21,526 bases of DNA from CAYTZN01 sp964442495 (GTDB lineage: Bacteria; Pseudomonadota; Gammaproteobacteria; Legionellales; Legionellaceae): positions 1 through 21,526 of the forward strand of contig CAYTZN010000025.1 of NCBI GenBank assembly GCA_964442495.1. The letters are read 5' to 3'. Made by a program: the position numbers and the translations under genes. Positions 1 to 7,562 of this stretch are shown here, piece after piece (position 1 is the stretch's first letter; each line of letters begins with the position of its first letter). Below the pieces are notes generated by a model. The model saw only the letters and a list, made by a program, of their open reading frames with translations, searched no databases and was not told the DNA's origin.

Positions 1-50
1 CGACCACTAGCACCCCATGCTAGTACGCTACCAGGCTGCGCTACGCCCCG
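1..50 (-). tRNA. tRNA-Pro (GGG), 5' part, cut by window edge
   Basis: Read on the minus strand from base 50, the sequence starts CGGGGCGTAGCGCAGCC and continues with a D-loop of GCCTGGTAGC type. A 5-bp anticodon stem CTAGC/GCTAG then encloses the 7-base loop ATGGGGT, so the anticodon is GGG, which reads the proline codon CCC. The layout matches the enterobacterial tRNA-Pro(GGG). The T arm, the acceptor 3' strand and CCA lie beyond the left edge, so full folding cannot be checked. Confidence 0.88.
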
Positions 51-61
51 ATTGGATGTGC

Positions 62-90
62 ATGATAGCGCCTCTTATCCCAAATAACAA
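62..90 (-). promoter_or_regulatory. sigma-70-type promoter of the tRNA-Pro gene
   Basis: On the minus strand a -35 box TTGTTA (85-90) and a -10 box TATCAT (62-67) are separated by 17 bases. The -10 box ends 11 bases before the first base of the tRNA, so transcription would start a few bases upstream of the mature 5' end, as is usual for tRNA genes. Confidence 0.5.
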
Positions 91-160
91 TATTTGATGA
101 TTATTTTTCCGCACACTTAAGAAAAGACCTTGGACCGTCCCAAACCTCGCGTCTTATGAT

Positions 161-1141
161 TCAACTAATTTGATTCATGATGTGCCCTTGCTCAAAGGCC
201 GTAATATTACTTATTGTTGTTTGAACAATGCTTTCTATGGCTTCCTGAGTCAGGAAAGCTTGATGTGGCGTAATAAGAACATTGGGAAGGGAGCGCAATT
301 TTAAAAACAAGTCATCATGAATAACGTCATTTGAGTGATCTACAAAAAACAACCCTTTCTCTTTCTCGTAAACGTCCAAACCTGCGTACCCAATATTGCC
401 TGATTCCAACGCGTTAATTAATGCTTGGGTATCGCATAATGCCCCCCGACCTGTATTGATCAGCATCGTATTTTTTTTAACTTTAGCAAAGGCGTGCTCA
501 TCCATTAAATGCATTGTTTGATCATTCAACGGGCAATTAAGACTGATAATATCTGACTCCCTTAATAAAACATCAAGGGCAACATAATTAACATTTAATT
601 TTCTGCACATATCATTTGGCTCTGGGTCCACTGCAAGCAACCGACACCCAAACCCATTCATCACTTTAAGAAGAGCAGTTCCTATGTTACCTGTACCAAT
701 AACACCCACCGTTTTTTTATAAAGATTAAATCCCACCAGGCCATCTAACAAAAAATTATTTTCTAAACCTTGCACATAGGAAGTAAGAATTTTTCGATTT
801 AATATTAAAATTAAAGCGACTACAAATTCCGCAATAGCTTCAGGGGAATATTTAGGGACACGAACCACCGTAACACCAGCCAACTGTGCTGCGGCTAAAT
901 CTACATGGTCAAATCCCGCTGAACGCAGCGCGATTAGTTTAATACCTTGATTTGCTAACGTGTTAATAATCTCTTTATTTAGACAATCGGTTACAAAACA
1001 ACATACTGCATCATATCCTTTTGCTTTTTCAACCGTCGCCAATGACAGCGCTTCTGCCACAAAAAGAAGATTATGCATCTTACCCATTGTGGTAAAAAGA
1101 GGCCTCTCATAAGCCTTTATACTGTATATTACGACCTTCAT
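161..1141 (-). CDS. ldhA: D-lactate dehydrogenase (D-2-hydroxyacid dehydrogenase family)
   Basis: This 326-aa cytoplasmic enzyme would reduce pyruvate to D-lactate with NADH, a fermentative way to regenerate NAD. It aligns by eye over its full length with E. coli LdhA (329 aa). It has the NAD-binding loop GTGNIG (149-154), NTGRGAL with the substrate-binding Arg232, the Glu261 position in YEKE, and the proton-donor His293 in PHQAF. The N-terminal substrate domain and the C-terminal lid are both present. The ATG at 1141 has GGAG about 7 bases upstream. It lies 27 bases downstream of the beta-CASP hydrolase gene and is probably cotranscribed. A weak 5-bp hairpin with a short T-rich tail (130-143) could terminate the operon. 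Another D-2-hydroxyacid as substrate cannot be excluded, but LdhA resemblance is strong. Confidence 0.9.
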   Translation of the reverse strand: MKVVIYSIKAYERPLFTTMGKMHNLLFVAEALSLATVEKAKGYDAVCCFVTDCLNKEIINTLANQGIKLIALRSAGFDHVDLAAAQLAGVTVVRVPKYSPEAIAEFVVALILILNRKILTSYVQGLENNFLLDGLVGFNLYKKTVGVIGTGNIGTALLKVMNGFGCRLLAVDPEPNDMCRKLNVNYVALDVLLRESDIISLNCPLNDQTMHLMDEHAFAKVKKNTMLINTGRGALCDTQALINALESGNIGYAGLDVYEKEKGLFFVDHSNDVIHDDLFLKLRSLPNVLITPHQAFLTQEAIESIVQTTISNITAFEQGHIMNQIS

Positions 1142-1168
1142 AGGGACACTCCATTATCATAACGGCTC

Positions 1169-2527
1169 TCATAGTAACTCATGTTTATCTAAATACTCAG
1201 GCACGAGACAAGACCACTTAAATTTTTGCTCAATTTTATCTTTAAGCGCGCTTGCCGAGTCTTTTTCCCCATGAGTAATAAACGTTTTACGAGGAGGCTT
1301 TTTCAAGTGGCCTATCCACGATAATATTTCCTCATAATCCGCATGAGCAGACGTGCTTTCCAGCTGAACAATTTCAGCCTGAACAGAAACCATTTGGCCA
1401 TACATTTTTAATTCTTTCTCACCTCGCACCAATCGATCACCACGCGTACCACCCGCTTGAAACCCACTGAATAAAATTGTATTTTTACGATCTGACGCAT
1501 AATTTTTTATATGATGTACCACACGACCACCAGTGGCCATTCCACTGGCAGAGATAATTATCATTGGCATTTTTTTATCTTGAAGTGCAATAGACTCCTC
1601 TACAGAACTAATATACTGAGCTACGGCACAAACATCAGCACATTCTTGACGCGTTAATCGATTTTCACCTGCATGCCGAGCAAAAATATCTGTAACGTTA
1701 GTTGCCATAGGGCTATCAACAAAAACTGGAATATCAAAAATCGCCTTTTTAGATTTCAACTGTTGGATGTAATACAACAATAGTTGTGTTCGGCCAACGG
1801 CAAAAGCCGGTATTAAAATAACCCCGCCTCTTTTGGCGGTGCGATTAATGATGTCTTTCAATTGAGTTTCCGGATCGGTTTTATCATGCAAGCGATTGCC
1901 ATAAGTTGACTCAACCACCAAATAATTAGATCCAGGTGGATTTTGCGGAGGATTCATCACCGGATCAACAAAGCGGCCTAAATCACCAGAGAAAAGTACG
2001 GATACACCTTTGTGTTCTAATCGAATGGATGACGCACCCAAAATGTGACCCGCATAATGAAAGCTTGCAAAAAAACCCTCATGAATATCGAACGGCGTAT
2101 CAAACGCAACCGTTTTAAAGTACTTAAGCGATATCTCCGCTTCTGCTCGAGTATAAAGCGGCTCAGCAGGATGGTGTTTCGAGTAGCCTTTACGATTGGC
2201 GTAGAGAGCTTCCTCCTCCTGAAGATGGCCACTGTCTGGTAATAGTATTCGACACAGGTCTCTCGTGGCTTCTGTACAAATGATTTTTCCACAAAATCCA
2301 TGTTTAACAAATAGGGGAATATAACCACTATGATCAATGTGCGCATGTGTTAAAAAGATATAATCGACCATTGCAGGATTGATGGGTAATGAAGACCAGT
2401 TTCGTAGCCGAAGCTCTTTATAGCCTTGAAAGAGACCACAATCAACCAAAACACGCACCTGCCCTGTTTGTATGAGGTATTTTGACCCAGTAACAGTCTC
2501 TGTTGCGCCTAAAAACTGAATATCCAT
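1169..2527 (-). CDS. Metallo-beta-lactamase-fold beta-CASP RNA-processing hydrolase
   Basis: This 452-aa protein belongs to the CPSF73/YSH1-like beta-CASP ribonucleases (COG1236 type), which cut RNA with two zinc ions. The metal site is visible as HAHIDH (61-66), His161 in YAGHILGA and Asp182 in SGDLGR. The beta-CASP region follows with ESTYGNR, SASGMATGGR and FSGFQAGGTRG. The closing histidines are in TSAHADYEE and FITHGEKDSA, near the C terminus. The length is typical of the bacterial family. It starts at an ATG with AGGG 9 bases upstream. It is the first gene of a pair with ldhA and is divergent from the AMP phosphorylase and PRPP synthetase genes, a context that suggests RNA decay feeding nucleotide salvage. 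The RNA target is unknown. Confidence 0.88.
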   Translation of the reverse strand: MDIQFLGATETVTGSKYLIQTGQVRVLVDCGLFQGYKELRLRNWSSLPINPAMVDYIFLTHAHIDHSGYIPLFVKHGFCGKIICTEATRDLCRILLPDSGHLQEEEALYANRKGYSKHHPAEPLYTRAEAEISLKYFKTVAFDTPFDIHEGFFASFHYAGHILGASSIRLEHKGVSVLFSGDLGRFVDPVMNPPQNPPGSNYLVVESTYGNRLHDKTDPETQLKDIINRTAKRGGVILIPAFAVGRTQLLLYYIQQLKSKKAIFDIPVFVDSPMATNVTDIFARHAGENRLTRQECADVCAVAQYISSVEESIALQDKKMPMIIISASGMATGGRVVHHIKNYASDRKNTILFSGFQAGGTRGDRLVRGEKELKMYGQMVSVQAEIVQLESTSAHADYEEILSWIGHLKKPPRKTFITHGEKDSASALKDKIEQKFKWSCLVPEYLDKHELL

Positions 2528-2540
2528 GATTAATATCCCT

Positions 2541-2570
2541 ATTATCTAACAATATTCAGTATACGTTGAA
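2541..2570 (-). promoter_or_regulatory. Possible promoter of the beta-CASP hydrolase-ldhA pair
   Basis: On the minus strand TTCAAC (2565-2570) and GATAAT (2541-2546) stand 18 bases apart, in the 130-bp gap between divergent genes and just upstream of the hydrolase ribosome-binding site. The -10 box is good and the -35 box is weak. No convincing sigma-70 promoter was seen for the divergent plus-strand pair. Confidence 0.35.
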
Positions 2571-2657
2571 AATCATATCGAAGCAGCCCTCACCTTTTAT
2601 GTACGGACGTTGTAATGTATCCTTTTTAATGAGGGAATCACATCAGGATGATTATTT

Positions 2658-4169
2658 TTGGTTAACACATCAAATAGCTTGAAATTAGTAAGATTAGGTA
2701 TCGATACGCAACAGGAGTTGATTGTATATGTTCCTGCAAATTGCTTTATTTATAAATCAGAAGGGTTTGAGGCGTCGACACAAATTGTAGTATCGCTTAA
2801 TGATCATTCCATTGTGGCTACACTCAATATTGTTATGTCAGATATCTTAAAAAATTGTGAGGCGAGCTTATCAGAAAGTGCTTGGGAGCGAATCGGTGCT
2901 GTAGAAGGTGATTACATTCAATTATCGCATTTCCCACCTCTAACCTCATTGGGTTATGTGCGCGCAAAAGTTCATGGCAACAAGCTCTCTGCAGAAGAAT
3001 TTAGCGCCATTATTAGTGATATTGTGGCAGGGAAATATTCTAACATTCATTTGGCGAGCTTCATCACAGCATGTGGTCACGACAATCTATCTGTTCAAGA
3101 AATTATTTATTTAACCAAAGCAATGACAAATATAGGTCAAAAGTTGCATTGGGATAATCCTGTGATTGTTGATAAGCACAGTGTCGGCGGGATCCCGGGT
3201 AATAGGACAACACCCATTGTTGTCGCTATTGTTGCCGCAGCAGGCCTTATTATTCCCAAAACATCATCACGCGCTATCACATCGCCCGCAGGCACTGCAG
3301 ATACCATTGAAACCATGACAAAAGTGACTCTAAGTGCGTCTGAAGCCCAAGCCGTTGTTGCACGTGAAGGTGGGTGTATGGTTTGGGGTGGAGCGCTTGG
3401 GTTAAGCCCTGCTGATGATATCCTTATTAGGGTAGAGCGCGTGTTGGACCTTGATCCTGTGGGACAAATGATAGCCTCTGTTCTCTCAAAAAAAGCAGCC
3501 ATTGGTGCAACGCACGTGGTCATCGACATCCCCGTTGGTCCTACCGCAAAAATTCGTTCAAGCCATGATTTTATGAAACTTAAAGATTATTTCACGCTTG
3601 TGGGTAAGGCGCTTGGGCTGCATGTCTATACATTAAAATCAGATGGGCATCAGCCCTTAGGTATAGGCATTGGTCCCTCCTTGGAAACAAAAGATATTTT
3701 AGCCGTGCTTCGTAATGATAAAAATGCACCGGTGGATTTAAAAGAAAAAGCCGTGCGGTTGGCATCCACGCTGATGGAATTTAGTGAAACCATACCTATT
3801 GGCAAAGGTCTTGAGCTGGCAAATGAGCTATTAGAAAATGGTAGTGCTTTAAAAAAATTCATGGCGATATGCGAAGCCCAAGGAGGATTTAAAGAACCAA
3901 CAACAGCCCCTCTTAAACATGATATTTGTGCAACATTAAATGGGGTCGTTACTGAAATTGATAATAGAAACCTTGCAAAGGTAGCAAAGCTCGCCGGCGC
4001 ACCGCATGATGCTACAGCGGGAATTGAGTTCTTTTCCAAAATAGGAACCTATATCAAACCTGGGCAAGTATTGTATCGTATTCATTCGGAATCAAAGGGT
4101 GCATTGGAATATTCACGTGCTTATGCTTTGTCCATGCCAAATATTGTTAAAATAAAACGTGATAACTAA
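2658..4169 (+). CDS. AMP phosphorylase / thymidine phosphorylase family (archaeal type)
   Basis: This 503-aa protein is a nucleoside or nucleotide phosphorylase. Its best relatives are the long, roughly 500-aa archaeal-type proteins that carry an extra N-terminal domain of about 80 residues. The characterised archaeal member (Thermococcus AMP phosphorylase) splits AMP, and other NMPs, with phosphate into base and ribose 1,5-bisphosphate. Here KHSVGGIPGN (173-182) forms the phosphate site and SSRAITSPAGTADTIE (203-218) the family signature, with Pro at one usually Ala/Thr position. The only usable start is TTG at 2658, 9 bases after AGGA, because an in-frame stop lies at 2649 and the next Met would delete the N-terminal domain. 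It is followed one base later by the PRPP synthetase gene. It could instead act on thymidine, but the length and partner favour a nucleotide substrate. Confidence 0.85.
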   Translation: MVNTSNSLKLVRLGIDTQQELIVYVPANCFIYKSEGFEASTQIVVSLNDHSIVATLNIVMSDILKNCEASLSESAWERIGAVEGDYIQLSHFPPLTSLGYVRAKVHGNKLSAEEFSAIISDIVAGKYSNIHLASFITACGHDNLSVQEIIYLTKAMTNIGQKLHWDNPVIVDKHSVGGIPGNRTTPIVVAIVAAAGLIIPKTSSRAITSPAGTADTIETMTKVTLSASEAQAVVAREGGCMVWGGALGLSPADDILIRVERVLDLDPVGQMIASVLSKKAAIGATHVVIDIPVGPTAKIRSSHDFMKLKDYFTLVGKALGLHVYTLKSDGHQPLGIGIGPSLETKDILAVLRNDKNAPVDLKEKAVRLASTLMEFSETIPIGKGLELANELLENGSALKKFMAICEAQGGFKEPTTAPLKHDICATLNGVVTEIDNRNLAKVAKLAGAPHDATAGIEFFSKIGTYIKPGQVLYRIHSESKGALEYSRAYALSMPNIVKIKRDN

Positions 4170-4170
4170 C

Positions 4171-5058
4171 ATGAGCCAACCCATTATTTTTTCATTCCCT
4201 GGAAATATGCTGTTAACACAGGCGTTGATGGATAGGCTTGACCTTGAACTAGGTATTGCAGAAATACATGATTTCCCAGATGGCGAATCGCTTGTGCAAA
4301 TTAAGTCGGATGTTAAAAATAAAACGGCTATTTTAATATGCTCACTTCATCACCCCAACTCTAAAATAGTACCGTTGATGTTTTTGGCAGAAACACTCAA
4401 AGAACTTGGAACGAAAAAAATCATTCTGGTCTCCCCTTATTTGCCCTATATGCGACAAGATAAACGTTTTCATTCAGGAGAGGCTGTCTCATCCATTCTT
4501 TTTGCTAAATACCTGTCAAGCTGGATTGATGCTCTTATTACGATTGATCCACACCTGCATCGTATTAAACATCTTTCTGAAATTTATACAATATTGAACA
4601 TCTCAACCCTGCATGCCACAAAAAATATCGCTGACTGGATTAGTCATCATGTTGACTCACCATTGCTTGTGGGTCCAGATGAAGAAAGCCGACAATGGGT
4701 CAAAAGCATCGCAACCCAAACTAATCTGCCCTTTATTATTGGCAAAAAAAATCGCCTCGGTGACAGAGAGGTCATTACCGCTATTCCAAACAGTAAAAAA
4801 ATATCTAGTGTTCCGGTACTGGTAGATGACATCATATCTAGCGGCGCAAGCATGGCAGCAACTATCACTTTATTATTAGAACATGGATTTAAAAACCCTG
4901 TTTGTATTGGTGTACATGCGTTATTTGATAAAAAAGCTGAACAGACATTAATACAAGCAGGCGCATCACGTATAATAACGTGTAATACCATTCCCCACTC
5001 AACAAATACAATAGATATCACTGATATCATCGCGCAAAGTCTTGCTACATTATGTTGA
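4171..5058 (+). CDS. prs: Ribose-phosphate pyrophosphokinase, archaeal-like class
   Basis: This 295-aa enzyme would make PRPP from ribose 5-phosphate and ATP. The ATP-binding flexible loop reads RQDKRFHSGEA (95-105), like archaeal PRPP synthetases and unlike the bacterial RQDRR/K-x-x-R form. It has DPHLHR (126-131) at the catalytic histidine region and a PRPP-binding loop VLVDDIISSGAS (217-228), where SSGAS replaces the usual TGGT. It is shorter than the housekeeping bacterial enzyme (about 315 aa), so it is probably a second, specialised copy. A GTG at 4159 in frame overlaps the upstream gene. ATG 4171 is preferred because it lies one base after the phosphorylase stop, which suggests translational coupling; no clear ribosome-binding site is present. 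With its neighbour it may channel ribose phosphates from nucleotides. Confidence 0.85.
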   Translation: MSQPIIFSFPGNMLLTQALMDRLDLELGIAEIHDFPDGESLVQIKSDVKNKTAILICSLHHPNSKIVPLMFLAETLKELGTKKIILVSPYLPYMRQDKRFHSGEAVSSILFAKYLSSWIDALITIDPHLHRIKHLSEIYTILNISTLHATKNIADWISHHVDSPLLVGPDEESRQWVKSIATQTNLPFIIGKKNRLGDREVITAIPNSKKISSVPVLVDDIISSGASMAATITLLLEHGFKNPVCIGVHALFDKKAEQTLIQAGASRIITCNTIPHSTNTIDITDIIAQSLATLC

Positions 5059-5114
5059 GCGTTTGGTGATGACTTTACAGACTGAAAGTGAACACTAATG
5101 CATTGGTATTATTG

Positions 5115-5255
5115 TATAGTCGATTGAGTGTTAATGACCGACTCCCTATGTACTGCCGCTTGATCAAGAAGATCTCCATGTGTCTCGGAAAAGCCAGGAC
5201 ACATACACAATTGGCTAACACAAAGAACGTGTCATATAAAATTCAATCGACTATA
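5115..5255. repeat. Palindromic element with 13-bp inverted ends (MITE-like or structured RNA)
   Basis: TATAGTCGATTGA (5115-5127) and its exact reverse complement TCAATCGACTATA (5243-5255) bound a 141-bp unit. Inside, ATGAC (5134-5138) pairs with GTCAT (5231-5235), a 10-bp palindrome CTTGATCAAG lies at 5159-5168, and ATGTGTC (5178-5184) pairs with GACACAT (5198-5204). The sequence TATTAT occurs on both sides (5107-5112 and 5254-5259; the right copy overlaps the inverted end by two bases) and could be a target duplication or chance. It could be a miniature inverted-repeat element or a folded RNA. Confidence 0.45.
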
Positions 5256-5357
5256 TTATCTAGATCATTTTAGGGGCTGTTAACAAACCCCAGAAGAAAT
5301 TGAACATGTTATTAATGAACCTATTTAAGGATATTCCATGCTAATTAGACACGTTTA

Positions 5358-5528
5358 ATGTTAAAAGGGTTTCTTGCATTAATAATTTTTTCATATGCAA
5401 TATTATTACTCATATATGGACCATATAGTAGCATCAACCAATCAAATGCTCAATTTATAGTCAAATATTTTTTTACCCAGGTAAGTCTAAGTTTTACATG
5501 TATTGTTCCAACCTATTCTCAATTGTAA
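5358..5528 (+). CDS. Possible small membrane-anchored ORF, or fragment
   Basis: This is a 56-codon frame starting at ATG 5358. Residues 4-20 are strongly hydrophobic (FLALIIFSYAILLLIY), like a signal anchor. The rest matches nothing I recognise and no good ribosome-binding site precedes it. A second frame overlapping its 3' half stays open to 5594, so it may be the start of a frameshifted gene. It may equally be chance in AT-rich sequence. Confidence 0.2.
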   Translation: MLKGFLALIIFSYAILLLIYGPYSSINQSNAQFIVKYFFTQVSLSFTCIVPTYSQL

Positions 5529-5675
5529 CCGCTCCCCGGAACAGCACAGCTGGCGCCTTAGACATAGAGCTGATTATTGAAAATGAGAATTAAAGAATGA
5601 AGTACCGAATAGTAAAAAAAAATACTCGACTATAAACTCTGAGAAATTTTTAAAGAGCTATTTTAAATATTGATT

Positions 5676-5718
5676 AAAAACGAAACAAGCACCCTGGCTT
5701 TAAATAAGAACCGGTGCT
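5676..5718 (-). terminator. Rho-independent terminator of the E1-gcdH-nucleotidyltransferase operon
   Basis: On the minus strand AGCACC (5713-5718) pairs with GGTGCT (5688-5693), with possible extra GG/CC pairs inside the loop. The T-rich tail TGTTTCGTTTTT follows (5687 down to 5676). It begins 21 bases after the nucleotidyltransferase stop codon. Confidence 0.55.
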
Positions 5719-5738
5719 AGAAAGAATGACAATACTCA

Positions 5739-6389
5739 TCACTCAGGTGTGAAATGACAGATGATTGTAATTAATTTATTCAATGCATCAATATTGTGTG
5801 TATTGTTTAGAACGTCGTTAAATAAATTTAATGTGTTTTGATCATGCTCTTTTAAATATTGGAAGGCTTTTTTAGGGCCTTGGTAGCGCATCCCTTTAAA
5901 CACAAAATAATCTTCTAGTATTGTAAAAATAACCCAAATATGACGGTACTTACCTTCTAAATCATTCACTGCAGCACGAGATGCCATTTTTTTATACCAA
6001 ACTTTACGCATTTGTATTTCGTTTTCGCTGATACAAGGAGGCTCGCTTAAGAGCTGCTGCAATTGACTTAATAAATGTTGACCAAAATTATTTTTTTCAA
6101 TAATGACTGTTCCATCAGCCATGTTCAAATGCTCTTCTCTTATAGTAGAAAAATCATCTTCAGAGTAAATAAAAATATCATGATAAACTTTATGATTAGG
6201 ATCAAATCGAGCCATTCGTTGATTTTTTTCAGAAAGTGATATCCCGGCTATGTCATAGTCACTGGTTGATGTAAAATCACCTCGTGCTCTAGAGCCATAT
6301 AAAATGACCGTATGACAATCATATTGATTCTTTAATTCGTCAACAATTGAATGCAAGACAATATCATTTTCTATCACCCCATTGCCCAT
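5739..6389 (-). CDS. MNT-type nucleotidyltransferase with helical C-terminal domain
   Basis: This 216-aa protein has a minimal DNA polymerase-beta-like nucleotidyltransferase fold at the N terminus. The signature GSX10DXD is exact: Gly32-Ser33 in YGSRARGD, then Asp44 and Asp46 in SDYD, with Asp71 in YHDIF as a likely third metal ligand. Residues from about 105 to the end are predicted mainly helical and look like a substrate-binding or HEPN-like bundle, although no RX4-6H motif was confirmed. Such proteins move a nucleotide onto an antibiotic, a tRNA or a protein; the substrate here is unknown. The gene lies 15 bases after the glutaryl-CoA dehydrogenase stop and is probably cotranscribed. ATG 6389 lacks a clear ribosome-binding site. 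A role as half of a toxin-antitoxin pair is possible, but no partner gene is adjacent. Confidence 0.75.
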   Translation of the reverse strand: MGNGVIENDIVLHSIVDELKNQYDCHTVILYGSRARGDFTSTSDYDIAGISLSEKNQRMARFDPNHKVYHDIFIYSEDDFSTIREEHLNMADGTVIIEKNNFGQHLLSQLQQLLSEPPCISENEIQMRKVWYKKMASRAAVNDLEGKYRHIWVIFTILEDYFVFKGMRYQGPKKAFQYLKEHDQNTLNLFNDVLNNTHNIDALNKLITIICHFTPE

Positions 6390-6404
6390 GATGAAATGCT
6401 CTAG

Positions 6405-7562
6405 TTAATTAAATGCATTAATCCCTGTGATATGACGCCCTAAGATCAACGTATGAACATTGTCGGTTCCCTCGTATGTAAACACAGACTCTAAGTTCAG
6501 CATATGGCGAATCACATGGTACTCAAGGCTAATCCCATTTGCGCCTAATAAATTTCTACAAGTGCGTGCAATCTTAAGCGCCTCTCGACAAGCATTCCCC
6601 TTTGCAAGTGACACCATGCTTGACGTTTCACGTTGTTTATCTTTTAAATGACCCACCTGCAAATTCAAACATTGTGCCTTTATAATTTCGGTGTACATGT
6701 TTGCTAAATCTTTTTGTATCAATTGAAAGCTCGCCAATGGCTTTTCAAACTGCTTACGCTCCATCAAATAATCACGAGTAATGTCAAAACAGGCCATAGC
6801 AGCGCCCATTACTCCCCAAGCAATACCGTACCTTGCTTGGTTTAAACAACTTAAGGCCGCACCCAGCCCCCGTTGACTACCCGGGAGTACGTTATCCTCC
6901 GGGACGAACACATTATCAAAAACAAGCTCCCCTGTAATAGATGCGCGCAAAGACATTTTTAAAGTAATGTCTGAACGTGAAAACCCTTCAAACTCTTTTT
7001 CAACAATAAACCCACGAATACCATCGTCGGTTTTAGCCCAAACGATTGCAATATCGGCAATACTTGCATTGGTTATCCACATTTTTGCGCCATTTAATTG
7101 CCAACCGTCTTTCACTTTTTTAGCATAAGTGCGCATACTAGCAGGGTCAGACCCGGAATTAGGCTCCGTTAAACCAAAACAACCAATGATGGATCCCGCT
7201 GCCATTTTTGGTAGAAAACGTTTTTTTTGTGCCTCACTTCCAAACTTAAAAATGGGATACATGCACAACGAACTCTGCACGGACACAAAGCTTCGTAAAC
7301 CGCTATCCCCTCGTTCCAACTCCTGACAGACCAGTCCATACGCCACATAAGACGCCTCTGAACCACCATACTCTACGGGCAACGTTAATCCTAATAGACC
7401 CAAATCAGCCGATTTTTTTATCAATTCACGTGGGAATACAGCGTTTTCAAATGAGGCCGCCATAAGAGGAACCACATCATGCTGAACAAATCGTGCTACA
7501 CTATCACGAATCATCCGCTCATCATTATCCAATTGCTCATCAAGAAACAGTAAGTCGTCCAT
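6405..7562 (-). CDS. gcdH: Glutaryl-CoA dehydrogenase (acyl-CoA dehydrogenase family)
   Basis: This 385-aa FAD enzyme oxidises and decarboxylates glutaryl-CoA to crotonyl-CoA, late in lysine, tryptophan and glutarate breakdown. Features that separate it from other acyl-CoA dehydrogenases are Arg90 in GLRSFVSVQSSL, which would hold the substrate carboxylate, MSLRASITGE in the middle domain, and the catalytic Glu364 in TYEGTDNVH (His or Asn varies after D). The FAD and substrate loop GLTEPNSGSDP lies near residue 131. Length and domain order (helical, beta barrel, helical) are normal. Its start overlaps the end of the E1 gene by 23 bases, which implies translational coupling and a shared pathway. 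Glutaryl-CoA specificity is inferred from sequence. Confidence 0.87.
   Translation of the reverse strand: MDDLLFLDEQLDNDERMIRDSVARFVQHDVVPLMAASFENAVFPRELIKKSADLGLLGLTLPVEYGGSEASYVAYGLVCQELERGDSGLRSFVSVQSSLCMYPIFKFGSEAQKKRFLPKMAAGSIIGCFGLTEPNSGSDPASMRTYAKKVKDGWQLNGAKMWITNASIADIAIVWAKTDDGIRGFIVEKEFEGFSRSDITLKMSLRASITGELVFDNVFVPEDNVLPGSQRGLGAALSCLNQARYGIAWGVMGAAMACFDITRDYLMERKQFEKPLASFQLIQKDLANMYTEIIKAQCLNLQVGHLKDKQRETSSMVSLAKGNACREALKIARTCRNLLGANGISLEYHVIRHMLNLESVFTYEGTDNVHTLILGRHITGINAFN

Larger units (their letters stand above)
5059..5738. other. 680-bp intergenic region without a convincing gene
   Basis: Between prs and the nucleotidyltransferase gene lie a palindromic element (5115-5255), GGGGCTGTTAAC-type sequence at 5273-5284, two overlapping scraps of reading frame (one at 5358-5528, another open in a different frame from about 5435 to 5594 and ending IIENEN), and the minus-strand terminator at 5676-5718. 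The two frames could be pieces of one decayed gene. The stretch looks like a graveyard rather than functional coding sequence. Confidence 0.5.

Noticed and set aside
2566..2582. FNR/Anr-like box (TTGAA...TCGAA) in the divergent gap
   Set aside because: The half-sites differ from TTGAT/ATCAA and the spacing is 7 instead of 4.
3137..4039. Minus-strand frames of about 130 codons opposite the phosphorylase gene
   Set aside because: They are antisense shadows with no family features, opposite a well-supported gene.
5088..5273. 61-codon frame across the palindromic element
   Set aside because: It has no ribosome-binding site and its sequence is explained by the inverted-repeat structure.
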